Shown: positions 47,211 to 60,169 of the stretch, piece after piece
Layout: each line of letters begins with the position of its first letter
Numbering within the stretch: position 1 is the first letter of the stretch
DNA from: Lophius americanus
Lineage: Eukaryota > Chordata > Actinopteri > Lophiiformes > Lophiidae
Direction of reading: 5' to 3'
NCBI GenBank assembly: GCA_037951165.1
Contig: JBBDHG010000003.1
Coordinates: 12,684,001-12,748,000, forward strand
DNA: 64,000 nucleotides
Notes under the pieces: model-generated
What the model saw: the letters and a program-made list of their open reading frames with translations, nothing else
The model's database searches: none
What the model was told of the DNA's origin: nothing
Made by a program: the position numbers and the translations under genes

Positions 47211-49486
47211 TACATTAAATTAAAATAGAAGTATCTGATGTTTTTTTCGTCATCTTTTTTTCTGTCCTGCAGAAACACGCTTTGAGTCTTGAGCTACAAA
47301 CGTATCGGATATTTTTTTCAGCATTCATCATTGTTGGCCGTGACGTGGGGATAAATTGCTAAAGCTGTCTTTCAATTGGATCATAATGGCATGTCTGCTC
47401 TGCCACTTTTCCTCGTCGCCTCTGCTTGATCTTTTACCTGTCGTTATACGTGGAGAGCTCCGGGCACAAAGGCCCGGCTCTGGGAAAGCACAGAGGAGTG
47501 TGTAATTACACTCCCCTTTGATTACCTCTCGTTTGAAGTGGCTTGCTCAATAGCCATTACATTGAGACACTCCTCTGGCCACCGTTTAATGGCCTGCTGG
47601 CCCCATTTTCATTTGGTGCCAACCTGCTGCCGTTATGCTCACAAAAGACTCTGCTTCAATGCAGAGTCACTCGGGTTCACGCTCTTCAATTCACAATGGA
47701 GAACATGCTTCACCTACTGGGCTTCAGCAACCATCAACAACTGTGAGTGTTTCCTGACTGACAGGAAATGCAGGTGAAAAACAGGTGAAAAACAGAAGTT
47801 CCAGCTCAAGAAACCAAATTAATGCAACAGGGTTTTTTTAATCGTCACAAACTTCTAGGTATATCTCAACCAACAAACTTTAGTGAGATGGGAGAGAATC
47901 AGTTTATCTCTTAAAATGAAAGGAAGGTTTATTACCATATACTTTGTCATTGGTAGAAAAACATTAAATCAAGTTTTTGTCACGAGATTCCCCTCCGGCT
48001 TTAAAATGATTTTTTTACTAAGTTAATATGAACAAGGGTTTTAAGGTTGAAATACTTTAGAAAATATACCAACCAGATTTTTTTCATGTCTTGTCCAGTC
48101 AGTGGCTAAACAGATGCTTAATGTGACCAGCTAGCTGTTATAAAATATAAAATAATGTAATATGAGATACTGATAACATTGGATTTATTTGTCTCAGAAG
48201 GGAGATAAAAATAAATTGTCAGGCCAATGTCATTCATCTTAAATAACTCTTACTTTATCTTAAACCACTTAATGCGGAAATTTGAGCTCAAACCTGACAC
48301 AATATTTAGTTGGTGCAATTACTAATGGTAATGATACTAGAGCAGCGATACTTCAAATTACGTTTCTCTTCTATATTCATATTAAAGTATGGATATTTAC
48401 AATCACCAGAATCAGTACCAGCCGGAACTACTTCTCTGGGGTTATGATTGTCACTTTTTTTAACCAATCAGATATTGAATTTTCAATTGAGCCTGTTCCT
48501 TTTGCGTATGCGGAAAGCGGTCCATTCCAAAATACAGACTATGAAATTGTTATTTTATCACAGATATAAGACAAAATAAGCCCTGACCTGGATAATTAAT
48601 GATTATCTGTGATGTTGAACTGGCGACTCGTCCGGGGTTTCCCACCGTATGTTGTTTACCTGTCTGGATCTCTAAAAACTACTTTCAATTTTCACAATGG
48701 TGCTTTTTGGAATAAAGATTATTCATCTAATTATCTCTATCATGAATTTCTTTTTATCATTATTTTTTGTTGTTTCTCATTGATATTTAAATATATTACT
48801 GTTTGTAATCTGGGTTATGTTCTTTACTCCATGTGCTTGTCCCAACGCTGAGGGCCCAGCGGGTGGCGGCTTCATAAGTGAGATTAAAGTTTAAAAAATG
48901 TAATGATTTATAATGGAAATGAGCTTATTTAGATTCAACACTTGTGCTTCCCTTGGGACATCTTTATCTCTTCCCGTTTTTTTTTTTTTCTGTGATCATG
49001 TAAATTGATTGAGTTTTTGAAAGGTTGTATATTTTTCTCAGGTCCAATAATAGTATGTCTATAATTCATAGTGTGAAAAAGGATTAGCAGTGGAATAAGA
49101 AGTTATCCTCACAGCTTGTTACGGACTTAAAATATCCCACTTGAAATACATGAATACTCAAATGTTAGTTTTTCAAATATCTGCGATACTGACAGGCTTG
49201 AATCTCCACAGAGGCTCTCATTGGTCCCACAGGTTCTGTCAAGGCTGGCACCATGCCAGGGATCAGGGGTCATGGCCAAGCAGCCCCACTAAATGTGTGG
49301 TTTGCGTAAGTGGCCAACCCACTGAGCTTACTCACTGCCAAGTTAACCCCCTATCACTTCCGTACGATGTACCCCTGACTCCCACAAATTATACTTATTT
49401 TATATATTTACTTTTTTTTTGTCTTATTTTACCCTGTTTTTTTTTTTCTCATTTTACGATTACTTTAATCTCCCTTTATTCACATA
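47211..49486. other. No recognisable gene
   Basis: 47,390-47,720 is more GC-balanced and includes a palindrome GTGTAATTACAC (47,500-47,511) next to CCTTTGATTACC, a pattern seen in conserved non-coding elements. The rest is AT-rich with chance frames. Confidence 0.4.
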
Positions 49487-49645
49487 CCTGAAAAGTGGGG
49501 GATATTATGGAATCATCGTCGCCACTGCGACCGTCGCAGGTCCTTCGTGTTAAACACGATAACTCAAAAACAATATCATTGATCATTTTCAAATTCTGTA
49601 CCCATAAAGACCTTAAGTCCAATTGGGGAGGAACTGGATTTTTTT
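49487..49645 (+). repeat. Dispersed repeat family A, left-half copy
   Basis: It shares CTGAAAAGT-GGGGAT, TTATGGAATC, TCCTTCGTGTTA, AACTCAAAA-CAATATCAT and GATCATT-TCAAATT with 2616-2735 in the same order and orientation. Confidence 0.75.
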
Positions 49646-52001
49646 CGAGCCAGGTTGATTGTATATTTCCTTATTTAATCTTATATTATTATTGTTATTT
49701 TTACATATTTCTATCTCATGCTGCCATTTTCATTGTTTGCTACATTATAAAGAAAATACTTTCTTTAAGGAAGACACACAAGGATAATGTGTGTGTGTGT
49801 GTGTGTGTTTATGTGTGTGCGTGCGTTTGAAAAGGTTAAAATCCTGAAAATGTATTAATATTTGATAGTTATGATCAGGACGCATATTAGTTGAAAGCAT
49901 GATGTCAGTAAAAATGTATAATAATATTAATATATATTTTTGGGCAGTTTTAAGACGGGGATGACATTTGATGTAAATATAGCCCGATAAAGTCAGGCAG
50001 AGGGTCAATGAGATCAATAGAAGCATTTACATGTTACCATCAGCGATGCAAAATAGCCGCTACATCTCTTTCTTTTATAGTTTTAGCATACAGTTATTAT
50101 TTTTTATTTACACATCGCTTTTGTGACTGGACCCTGTGGTCAATGTTGAACAATAAAACACATTTGTATATGTTTGCTTTCCTTAATGTAGTCTTAATGT
50201 GTCATAATGAAAATCCCTCCACTGAATTGTTTTTTTGGTTAGTTTTTTTATCATGCAACATCAACATCAGCTCAGAGTGCTGCTCCCTGCACGGCTGATG
50301 AGACCAAGAGAAAACAGCTGGCTATTTATTGAAGAAGCCACCTCCTTTTGACTAGAATTAAACATAAAAACATACATAAATGACATTATGATAAATGAAT
50401 TTGGCATAATTCAAGTCTCCAGATACCCTGAAAAGACTTTATACACTTGCCTGTGTCTAAAATCCTTAGTGTTCACTTTAGCTGGACACTTATTTTCATT
50501 CTGAAAGGTTCCGTCTCATCTGTTCACAGGAGTTGGGATTTATTATTATTAATTATTATTATAGTTAAGACTGTTGTTTCACTGTATTCATTCAAAACAT
50601 CTGAGCAAAAGGGAGAGAGTTAGCACCAGAAGGCCTAAGTAGCACCTCAAGAGAATCAGAAGGACGTATCTCATCAGACTTCGACTTGGACCAATACTAA
50701 GCTGCCCTTTCATCACCGTGACAGCTGCCCCGCCCCCCTTCTGACAGTGAGCCCCGTCTTTTTTTGTCACAGGAAGTAAACCCCAACAGAATTCCCTCTT
50801 TTCTGACACAGGGTCCCGCCCCTTTAATTGCTGGTATTCTCTTGCTTTTAGCACAGAACATCCTGTCTTTTGTTTGGTATAGATCAGTACTTCTCATGCC
50901 CTGGAAGATCACTCGCCTTCCGCATTCTGATGTTGCCTTCTTTTGTTGTATATGGATATAGAAATTGAATGAGCAACCAATTGGGGTCCATTTAAAAGCA
51001 ACGAGTGTCTAGGTGATATCTGCAGGTCAGGAGACAAGATAAAGCAGAACACCTGCATATAATCAGTGTTTATATTATAATAACATTTATAATCAATGTT
51101 TACCTGCTACCCTGAACATGTTGTGTCTCAACCAAAGAGGTGAGCCCAGCTCACACACATATACGTATATGTGGTCCATTACACAGGTTTAAGTTGTTCT
51201 CTGTTTGGCTGACCAAAAAGACAAGTCTGTCTTCACGCTGTGCTTTCCTCTATAACCAAAGAAACCAATGAAGAATCACAGACAGTGATGTCAGCAGGAC
51301 AGCTGGGGGAATTCTGACAGTCCTGGACAAATGTAATGTATTTTTTTAGGATGAGCTTCATGTTAATATGTTTTTCTCCACTGAACAGCGGTCAAATATC
51401 CTACAGACCGTATGTCCATCATTGCAGGATGAAGAGAAAGTTGTTTTGTTGAACCAAAGGGTCGGATCATGTATTTAATGACTTCTAGAAGTGCGTGCGG
51501 GCGACTCCGAAGATCAGATGACAATCTGTTATCCTGATAATGGGCCCAACCAATTTAAGGTCCATTCAAACTGCCCTCAGCGACGCAGGCGGCACTGATG
51601 GAGCAGATGTCAGGCGCTATGAAAACCCTGGTGGTGCAGAAGAAGCAAAGTACAGAATGGTCAGTTCCAAAGAAAATGTATTCTCTGGTGCAGCTGAACC
51701 AACATAAGATCTCTTTTCTCACCTCTCCATGTGTTGTGATTTTTATGGTGGCTGCTGTCCTTTCTGGGCTACTAGAGACATCATGTTGGAATCAGGCTCA
51801 TTCTACAGATTATGAAAGCACAAACTGGATTAGTAGGGAGGAACCTCCGCCACAATAAATTCAACTTAAGTCTCTAAAGTTATCATGTGTTCTCCTCCGT
51901 TCCTCGCATGCATGCAAATGAGCCCAACCTCTGTCAGACTTCAGGTTCCGATGAAATCTGTCACCACAGCAACACAGAGCTAATTCACATGAAGAGCAAT
52001 G

Positions 52002-52038
<37 letters not shown>

Positions 52039-52767
52039 TTCATTTCAGGCATGGAGGAGTGCGGGTTAACAGAGGCAGTTAATTACAGAATACAAATGCT
52101 GTTGTCAGAACAGCCATTCAAAAAGTGTCTTCTTCAGCCTGTTGATTTAATTAGCAACCCTCTCTCTCAGTCCTGCAGGAACCCCAACTGCATGAAAGGC
52201 AGAATAATCTCTCCACGTCAAGTCCTGCTGTTCTAGCCGTGACAACATAATTCATGCAAAGTAGTCGTAGTAGTGGAGAGACGGAGACAAGGCATCAAAC
52301 GCCGCCACTCTGAACTAGAAGGGGCGGAAGTGATCTGCAGTGAGTGGAGGAACGGGCCACGCCGCTGTGGTTAAAGTCATGTGATGGCAGAAAATGTTGT
52401 ACTCTGGCTTTGACAGAACCTCAACGAGACACAATTGACTTTCGCAGAAAAAACTAAGCCACTTAGCTTACTTAAGGTACACCAGCACCGAATCTCAAAT
52501 TTTTTATCTGACACTTATGTCTCACACATCAGTGGGATAATCTTGACATTTAGCTACTTGAAAACCAGACAAATGAACTGCATTTACAACGAAGAGAGCA
52601 GTCACTCATGAGTAAACCAGAACACCTTTTAACTACTTTATAGGAGACAATATAAGATCATTTTGGTGAAAAGAACAGACTCAGATGTTTCTTTGATCTT
52701 TAACATTACATCCAATGTTGGAACTAGGCCAATGCCGTCAACAGCATTGGCATTTAGCATGATTTTT
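49646..52767. other. 3.1 kb without a recognisable gene
   Basis: GT tracts lie at 49,789-49,826 and 52,007-52,035. An 18-bp perfect palindrome, CACATATACGTATATGTG, lies at 51,156-51,173. Frames of up to 96 codons show no motifs. Confidence 0.45.
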
Positions 52768-53002
52768 GATATTTCCCCAAAAATCCCCCAACAACATACA
52801 TTGTACAATCTCCCTGATTGAACTCAATGAATTAAATGTGGAGTTATGTCCAAAAAAATGTTTTTTTGTAAAGAAGTTAGCTCACTATGAAGAATAAAAA
52901 ATGAACTATTAAAGTAAAATATGATTCACTAAATTTGGACTAAATCCGACCAACAGTTGAAAAATTATGGCCCGTATGCTTTTGGAGATAAAGCTCCCAT
53001 CA
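52768..53002 (-). repeat. Dispersed repeat family A, right-half copy
   Basis: TTCCCCAAAAATCCCCCAA, TTGTACAATC, CTGATTGAACTCAATGAATT and GTGGAGTTATGTCC match 28,713-28,800. TGAACTATTAAAGTAAAATA and ATCCGACCAACAGTTG match the minus strand of 19,233-19,445. This copy bridges the two halves of the family. Confidence 0.75.
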
Positions 53003-53619
53003 GTGTCCGAAATAAATCACTAACCTTTCACAAAATCAATGTGTTTCTTTCTCACACTAAGGTCTATGTTGGTTAAAATTTTTTTAAAAAGGCCAATGGA
53101 AGCGATGGATGTGCGAATGCAGCCGTGATGACAAGTCTATAATATCCTCCAGTTTTCAGGGATATAATCACCTGATACCTAATATTCAGTCAACACTCAG
53201 GACTATCAAGAAAGAGGCTCTTCTTCTTTTTGGGGGTTAGATGTTCATGCTCATAATCAGAACCAGTAGTCTAGCTACTACTGTTATCAAAAGTGTCCAT
53301 CAAATGTTTGAACCACATCAGGTCATCCCATCATCAAAATCCCTCATTCCGTCTTCTCATTAGGCACTTCCTGTCTTTGACCTCTCTAATGTGATAGGTG
53401 TATCGGGCGTGGCATTCAGTCTATCCCAACAAGCTTCTGAGCAAGGCACCGCCCGCCTAGTCTCCAATATCACACTGTGATTGACAGAACTCCATGTGTG
53501 GTGGAGCTAGAAACATGCTCCATAATGTGGCTGAAAGGTGTATTGCGTAGATTTAAATCTAGAAGAATAGTAAAAAAGGATCAAAACTTTTTTATTTGGC
53601 AACCCCAGTAAAATATCCA
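53003..53619. other. No recognisable feature
   Basis: Unique sequence. Confidence 0.4.
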
Positions 53620-53835
53620 ATGATTCACCTTGGCGGTCACGACCCATTCCTTGAGAGCTACTGGTCCAGCCGTCCCTATCTGGTCCTTGTAAAAGTCTCT
53701 CAGAACCTCCATATCAACTTCATGACAAAATGATATATCCCACCCACTGACGGGTAACCATAGTAACCAGATCATAAATGTTATTCTGACTTAACCTGTT
53801 GGAGATTATAATGTTATGGTTGATCAGTGATATTC
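53620..53835 (-). mobile_element. Tc1-like transposon end (N-terminal transposase scrap + TIR)
   Basis: The minus strand begins with the terminal repeat (complement of TATAATGTTATGGTTGATCA), then a 5' leader, then a start-proximal stretch EVLRDFYKDQIG matching the first helix of the Tc1 transposase DNA-binding domain (typically LSDFDKGQI). The rest of the transposase and the other terminus are gone. It is the same family as 59,635-62,982. Confidence 0.7.
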
Positions 53836-56019
53836 ATTTCAAGAAATCTTGAGGTTTGTGTTTAGGAGCAAATAAATCCTCTTTTATTATTTTCTCTTCT
53901 CCTATTATATGGAAGTAAGCGTCACAATAATTTAACATATGGCAACGCCAGGCCAAACCCAGAATACATATATGCGGAATCATGAAGGAGACAAACAACG
54001 ATTCCTGGGTTGTTTTATCAGCACTAAAATAATTATCACATTTCTGTAATCATTCCACCATCTGTAAAAATAAAAAAAATCCAAGAATGAATGATCATCT
54101 CACCATTTCACGACTCTATCCAGACCGTGTTTGACAACACGACATGGATCCATATCCAGACGGTCCTCACTATTTAAGTATCTATTCTTGTGACATTTTT
54201 CCAGTCAGTCAAATCTTTGTTGCATCACGGTACGGTAAGAGCGCTGTGCAGGATGGAGAATCGCAGAAGGAGACTTTAGTTGAGCATTTCTCCAACTGTT
54301 CTCTTACAATATGGTAAGGTAAGACTTTGACATGTATGTTATATGTTATGGAAGGAGATTGTCGTCATCTCTCACATTAAATCAAGATGTGAATTACATA
54401 AAATACTATGATTCTAAGCGTCTGGTATGAAACTTCAGCGTCTCCCATATGGCAAAAAACACAGGAAAATGCTAAAAACTAATGAGTCAGAGGTGAGGTA
54501 TGACGCTCTTAATCCAAACCCCATGCCCCCTTCTTCAGTGACAATAATAGGAAATTAATTTGTCCTTTTGCTTCCACAATAAGAAAAAAAAAAAAAACTT
54601 GCTGCTTCTGCAAGTGCCACGGTTGCCCTGGTAAATGATGACAACGCTGATTAGACTTTGATTCAAATGCTAGTTTTACTCAATGGGCTGATGTCTGCAC
54701 ATCTACTTTAAAGTAAGGACCCTTCATTTGTTCGGATGAAATCTCTACTGACTGTCTGTTTTTCTTCCTCCTAATTCAGTCTGAAGTTGAATCAATGAAA
54801 CGAAACAAGCCTGGAGGCTCCAACACAGTGGGCTCACAGGGAGACGGCGGGCCCTGAGCTCATACATCTGCACACAACTCTGGAGGGTTTAAAACAAAAT
54901 AGAGATAACGCTTTAAGAGCGAGATTCCCAACCAACCTCCCTGCACGTTATCTTAATTATACAAGACAGGCAGCCCGAAACTACAGAAGAATCAAACGAG
55001 ATCGACACGTTCAGTTTAAACTGTGAGACCGTGCAGGCAAATAGGAATCTCTAATTACTTATGCTAATACTGGGATGACGGGCAGGGAGGCAGAGGAGGG
55101 ACGGAGCAAGGAGGATGACGGGAAGGCTGCATTTGGTGTATCAGTCGGAGTGCGCTCTAATTAAAAACAGAATTAATCTTTTGGACGTACAGTCTCCCGA
55201 AGAGGCAGACCTCTCTCTCTCTCTGGGTGTGTCCCCAGTGAGGAGCAGAAGCCACTGAGAGGTAATTACTGCTATCTGCAGGCTGTTTTATTAACATGTG
55301 TCCTCAAAGAATGGAAAAGCTTAACTCGGCTCCTGCTCTGGCTGATGGCACTCTCGATAGACCAGCACAGAAAATGATTAGAAAATGGAAAAAGTGCCCC
55401 GTTCTTCTCCTCTTGATCCTGCAAAGAAAAACAAAGTGTTCCTTTTCTTTCCTCAGCACAACTCACACTTCAGATTCCCTCTGGGGAGCGTTATTTCCTC
55501 CGATATATGGGTGGAGCGAGATGGAGGAACCGAGATTTGCAGCCCTAGGAACAGGGTAAAGATAGGGCGCAGACGGGTGGAGAGGAGGAGGTGCCGAGAG
55601 ATAGATCAACAGAAAGAGTTTGCAGCCCTAGCGATGAGCAGAATGAGGAGAGGAGCACGGAGAATGCACACACTCACCAGCAGCCGGTAATTACACGCCA
55701 ATCATCTGCCCACAGGCCGGAGCAGGGATTAACTAAGCCGAGAAATGGTGGGAGAAATTCAATTAAAAAACAAATTAATAAGCAGGCAGTTTTCCAGGGG
55801 ACCTGCACAGGAACCCGCTTATGGGCGGGATCAAGCCGGAATAAGCTGAACAATCATTGGGAGGGAGAGGGAGGGAGAGGGAGGCAGGGACGTGATTGGT
55901 GGAATCAAAAGTGAGGAAAAACGGAAGGGAATATGTTAAACAAAAATAATCAGAAGCTATTACTTAGCGCTACAAAAAATAGTTGGTAATGAAACTTCTG
56001 GTTCAAATAAGGTAAGCAC
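53836..56019. other. No recognisable gene; GC-balanced segment 54,890-55,870
   Basis: Contains a (GGGAGA)n-like tract at 55,859-55,884 and a CT run near 55,210. The 55,660-55,860 stretch contains AATTACACGCCAATCATC and TTCAATTAAAAAACAAATTA and looks like slowly evolving non-coding DNA, but I cannot test that. Confidence 0.4.
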
Positions 56020-56255
56020 GACGACCCAACTCGAGAAACCATTGAGAGATAAACTGGTGTGGTCCCACCGTCCACCCAGGGAACTCAAATCAACGGACTG
56101 TGAGCCTTTCCAAACCGACATGGAGGCAGTCTACCACCTTGGAGGATATGCAAATGGCGGTAGACCCTGCCGCCATTGCAGGGTCTGCCCTACCATACAG
56201 CCGTCTGTCCCGTTGAAACCCCCAAACAAAGTTCACCAGTTTACCTCTTAAGGGT
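56020..56255 (+). pseudogene. Possible Penelope-like element fragment
   Basis: The plus frame reads KPLRDKLVWSHRPP, then after a diverged segment GGRPCRHCRVC, then VHQFTS and a stop. In Penelope-like elements an LRDxLVxS segment followed by a CxxCxxC cluster precedes the GIY-YIG endonuclease. The endonuclease itself is not visible downstream. The spacing is plausible, but identity is low and rests on two short motifs. Confidence 0.4.
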
Positions 56256-59200
56256 TTTATGGGTCTGGTCTTTGTATTTCCTTTTGACGGAGATTCCAGG
56301 CTTTGTTACTTTTCCGGTACTAAATAGTATGATCGTCCATTTGTCAAAAGAAAAAATAGTTATCATGCAAGACCATGAAGAATATGACCATGGAGATATA
56401 AAGGACATTTTATAGTTGTTTTACTTACATCTTATTATACACTAAAAACATAGTTTGAGATACTGCTAAAATTTCACACACTGCACCTTTAAAACAATCA
56501 TATACTGGCCATTCCCAGACTTAAAAAGGTTGGAGCCCAATACACAGTCTGGGCATTTTCTGGCACACACCCAAACAATTAATCATAATTCTGATCGACA
56601 CTAGAGACTGAGTTGAAGTATCGCTCTACACACATGTATGTGATCTACTTAACTTTGAATGCGGGTCCACTGCAACAAAGAGCTAATTAATAATCAACCC
56701 GCTTACGAGGAAACATTTCATTTAATGTGTAATTATTAGATTGTTATGCTTGTATCCTGGCAGTTTGACACCGGATGGGTAACAAAACACTGATACATAA
56801 AATGTCAAGCTGATATCACACTGAAGAAAGGCTGAGGCTCTCTGCGAGACCACCGGCCAACATTTGGTCTCATTTTTGATAACTCAGAAAGTAAAGGTTT
56901 CTTTAATTCTAAGAGGCATTTATTCACGATATTCTTGATCAAATACATGTTTTTATACCAAATGTTTGACATTTTTGTCACCTTTTGACGTGGCAAATGC
57001 ATGGAAGTTTTATGGTTTTGGCCTCAGCAGCGATTTTATGTTTCCTGTTACTAAGCAGTTTTGTGGTTTTTGCTTAGTGCTCTTTTTTAAGGAGTAAAGT
57101 GGAATGTGGGTTGGACAGTGTGTTGTGATCGTCTGCTGTGACGAGAAAATAAAGTATGATCAGTCAAAAATCGTCTACTACACAGACATACACACAAACA
57201 CAAAAATGATTTAAAAATGAATAAATAAAGCACTCCTGCAAATCCATCCTCACTAGTAAGATTTTCAGGGCTTCTAGCTACCTGCTAAGCTAACACGCTA
57301 ACTGCTAAAGCTGAACAACTAAATTTATTTGACAAGGCCTGAATACAATAAAGTATATATATATATATATATAAAGTTTGAAAGTACTTAATAATGAATC
57401 AATCTTTCCTTTACCACCAGTACGTCACAGTCTAGCGCCTCAAACTAGTAAGAGTTGAAGAGGAAATGTAAAAATTCTTATTGGACCAACAACTTGATGT
57501 CGAAATTGTCAAACAAGGCAATTGGATATCAAACTCTTTTTTTTTAAGTGTAGGTAAACTATTGATGAGATACTGCTATTGGTACTGAAAGTGTGATGAA
57601 TTGCTGAGAAACCTGTCAATCGCGTTGTACCTGCAGCCGCCACTCGCCCTGAGCTCAAACCAGCCACTGGTAGCCCGGCTCACTGACACTGATTGACTGT
57701 CTTTTTTTAATGAAGAGTTTCTATGTCAAGAGAATGATTAATGCCGATTTCTAAATGGCCAAAATGATCCGTCACATGAAAAGAGAACACCAGCACTGTG
57801 CTAATAACATATTTTACATTTTTTTGTTGTGTGATAATCCATCCATCAGGGTGAAGAACGCTTGGGATGGACGTCACAGGAGCAAGTCCCTACACACAAC
57901 AACTCCAGAGATGTTGATGGGCTTGACTGTGATGGGAGTGATGAGTGTCCAGCAGCTGGGAATAAACCACTAGTCACACTGATGGAATCCATTTTTTTCA
58001 AATGCTTTTATAGCCTTACGAGTTCTCTTCACCTTCACTTTGTCAGTTGAATCAGGAGAACACAGTTCCTCAAAGTTGAAACTACTTGAAAAAAACGAAA
58101 AAAAACCCTGCAGTGTATGTTACCAGACAGACTGAATGGACTGGCGACGATCTCCATAGAGCACGAACTGGCACAGAAAATTGAAATAGAAGATTCAGTT
58201 ATAACTTTCAAAAGCCCACTGTTTATTTGCTCTTCATGTTGCTGAAAGCCAGAATTGTATTCTGGCTGTTGATTGGTTAGGGACGACGTCCTCCCTTGGA
58301 GCATCATTTCCTGTGTTTTGGCCAATAGCAAATCAGCACGATAAAAAAAGTATGTGAAATACATTCAATTGATCTCGTTCATCCCACCTCAGAGGAGGGG
58401 AGTGAGTCGGTCCTCCTCTGGTCTCCACTTTACACATACTGCCTTTCCCCTCAACTGCCCTGTAGGTGTCGCTGTTGAAGGATATTCTCAATTTCAATCA
58501 TGGAATTTTTCCAATATTATTTTCCAATGGTTTATTTCAACCAGTTACTCTTTTTTATTCTTTGTTCCCGGTCTTGGCCCTAAAATAAACAGAGAACCAG
58601 CTTCCTCTGCCTGTATGGACCATCATCCTCTGATTCTGACCCATGTCATCTCTGATGATTTAAAAAAAAAATTCCAATGTCCTATAATCATAAATGAAAA
58701 CAATGCACAAAGCTGTTGCCAGCAGTTGGAGCCTAGATTGGATTAAAGTCTGCAGGATCGTCCTTGTCCATCATAATGGCATATGCCTTCTGAAGCGTGC
58801 AGCTAATTAAGCAGTAAAAACATTGCATCATGTTGACCTTCTCTGTGAGTAAATACAATGGAACAACTGCATAAAGATTGGTTTTATTCTCCAGGATAAT
58901 GTAATCCTTGGGGTACTGGCTGCCTTCCATGTTAGGATAACAAATTTATTACGGCTCGCATCATCTTAGCGACAGGTCAACACACTAGTCCTGGAGAAGC
59001 ATTATTAACCAGGTAATGGGTGGATAATTAGACCATTGTTTGTTGCCGTGCATTATGTCGGCCCGCTAACGTGATTTATGAGTCCGTTCTTTTTCTGCCA
59101 CTCTAATTATATCCTTTCAGCCCCGTTTCTGGCGTCCTGTTAATGGAGATTCCTCCGTGTTACAAATGGGGAAATTCTCACCGAGCAATTTCCTGAAAAC

Positions 59201-59634
59201 AAAAAGGGGAATATGTAGAAACCTCACCTGATTTTTTCCCTCTCCGCTGTGGTCGGAACAGTTGCTGGAAGCTGTCATAGTCTCAGCTCAGGAGAATGCA
59301 AATGGAGGTCAAACACATTTTATGGCTCTACGTCACATTATAGTTTATTTCCATTCTGTGGGAAGTGTCAGAACAAAAAACAACCAGTCCAGAGGTCAGA
59401 TACCTGCTGTTAATATTCTGCTTAAGCACTTATGTGTGTGACAAGGAATTCGTTTAACCTCAATGTATGTCATTTCCATTGTCCCGCTGCTTATCTTGAG
59501 GGACATAATGAGTTCTACTGTGGAGTGGAAAATTACGTCTTTTAAATGTTTACAACTGCAGTATGGAGGACTCAATTAATGTAGATTTCTCGTTTTTCTC
59601 TTGTGCACAACAGATTTACCCATTTCCAAAGGTT
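56256..59634. other. 3.4 kb without a recognisable gene
   Basis: (AT)n at 57,353-57,373 and a 9-bp hairpin (AGCCAGAAT-TGT-ATTCTGGCT) at 58,247-58,267. 58,970-59,200 is a unique, homeobox-site-rich (TAATTA, TAATTAG) stretch that could be conserved non-coding DNA. The largest frame is 130 codons at 58,354-58,746 (+), without motifs. Confidence 0.4.
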
Positions 59635-60169
59635 ATTCTCAAACAGCCATAACATTAAAACCACCTGCCTAATATTGTGTAGGTCCCCTTTTCGCCACAA
59701 AACATATATGTGCCGCCCCATGACACCGGAAAGCCTTCTAATAGTTGTGAATGTAGGACCAGAGGATCACCTGCAGAAAATGTTCTAAAACATCCAATAG
59801 CCTTCTTCCAATTCTGCATTCTGGTGCCATTTCTTCATGAGGCATGTGTCCGGGCGTCTCTATAACTAAAGAAAACCTGATCCATCAGACCAGACTACCA
59901 TCTTCCACTGCTCCGTAGCCCAGTTCTGATGCTCATGTGTCTATCGTAGGAGCTTCCAGTGGTTGACAGGGTCCTCTGTCCTCTGTCCACCGCAGTATGC
60001 AGCAATGTCACTGTGATTCTGTTTGTTCTGACACCTTTTTTTTTTTTGAACCAGCATAAACCTTTTCAGTAGTTTGTGATGAAGTAGATCTTCAGAGGGA
60101 TCAGACAGAGAGGTCTAGCCCAGCGGCCGTCAATAGGCTACCCGCGAATGGACCCGAAAATTTGCATTC

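Noticed and set aside
47538..47777. A LINE RT scrap (LLGFSNHQQLCECFLTDRK)
   Set aside because: The LTDRK similarity to the 63.6 kb element is a few residues only and nothing upstream or downstream continues it.
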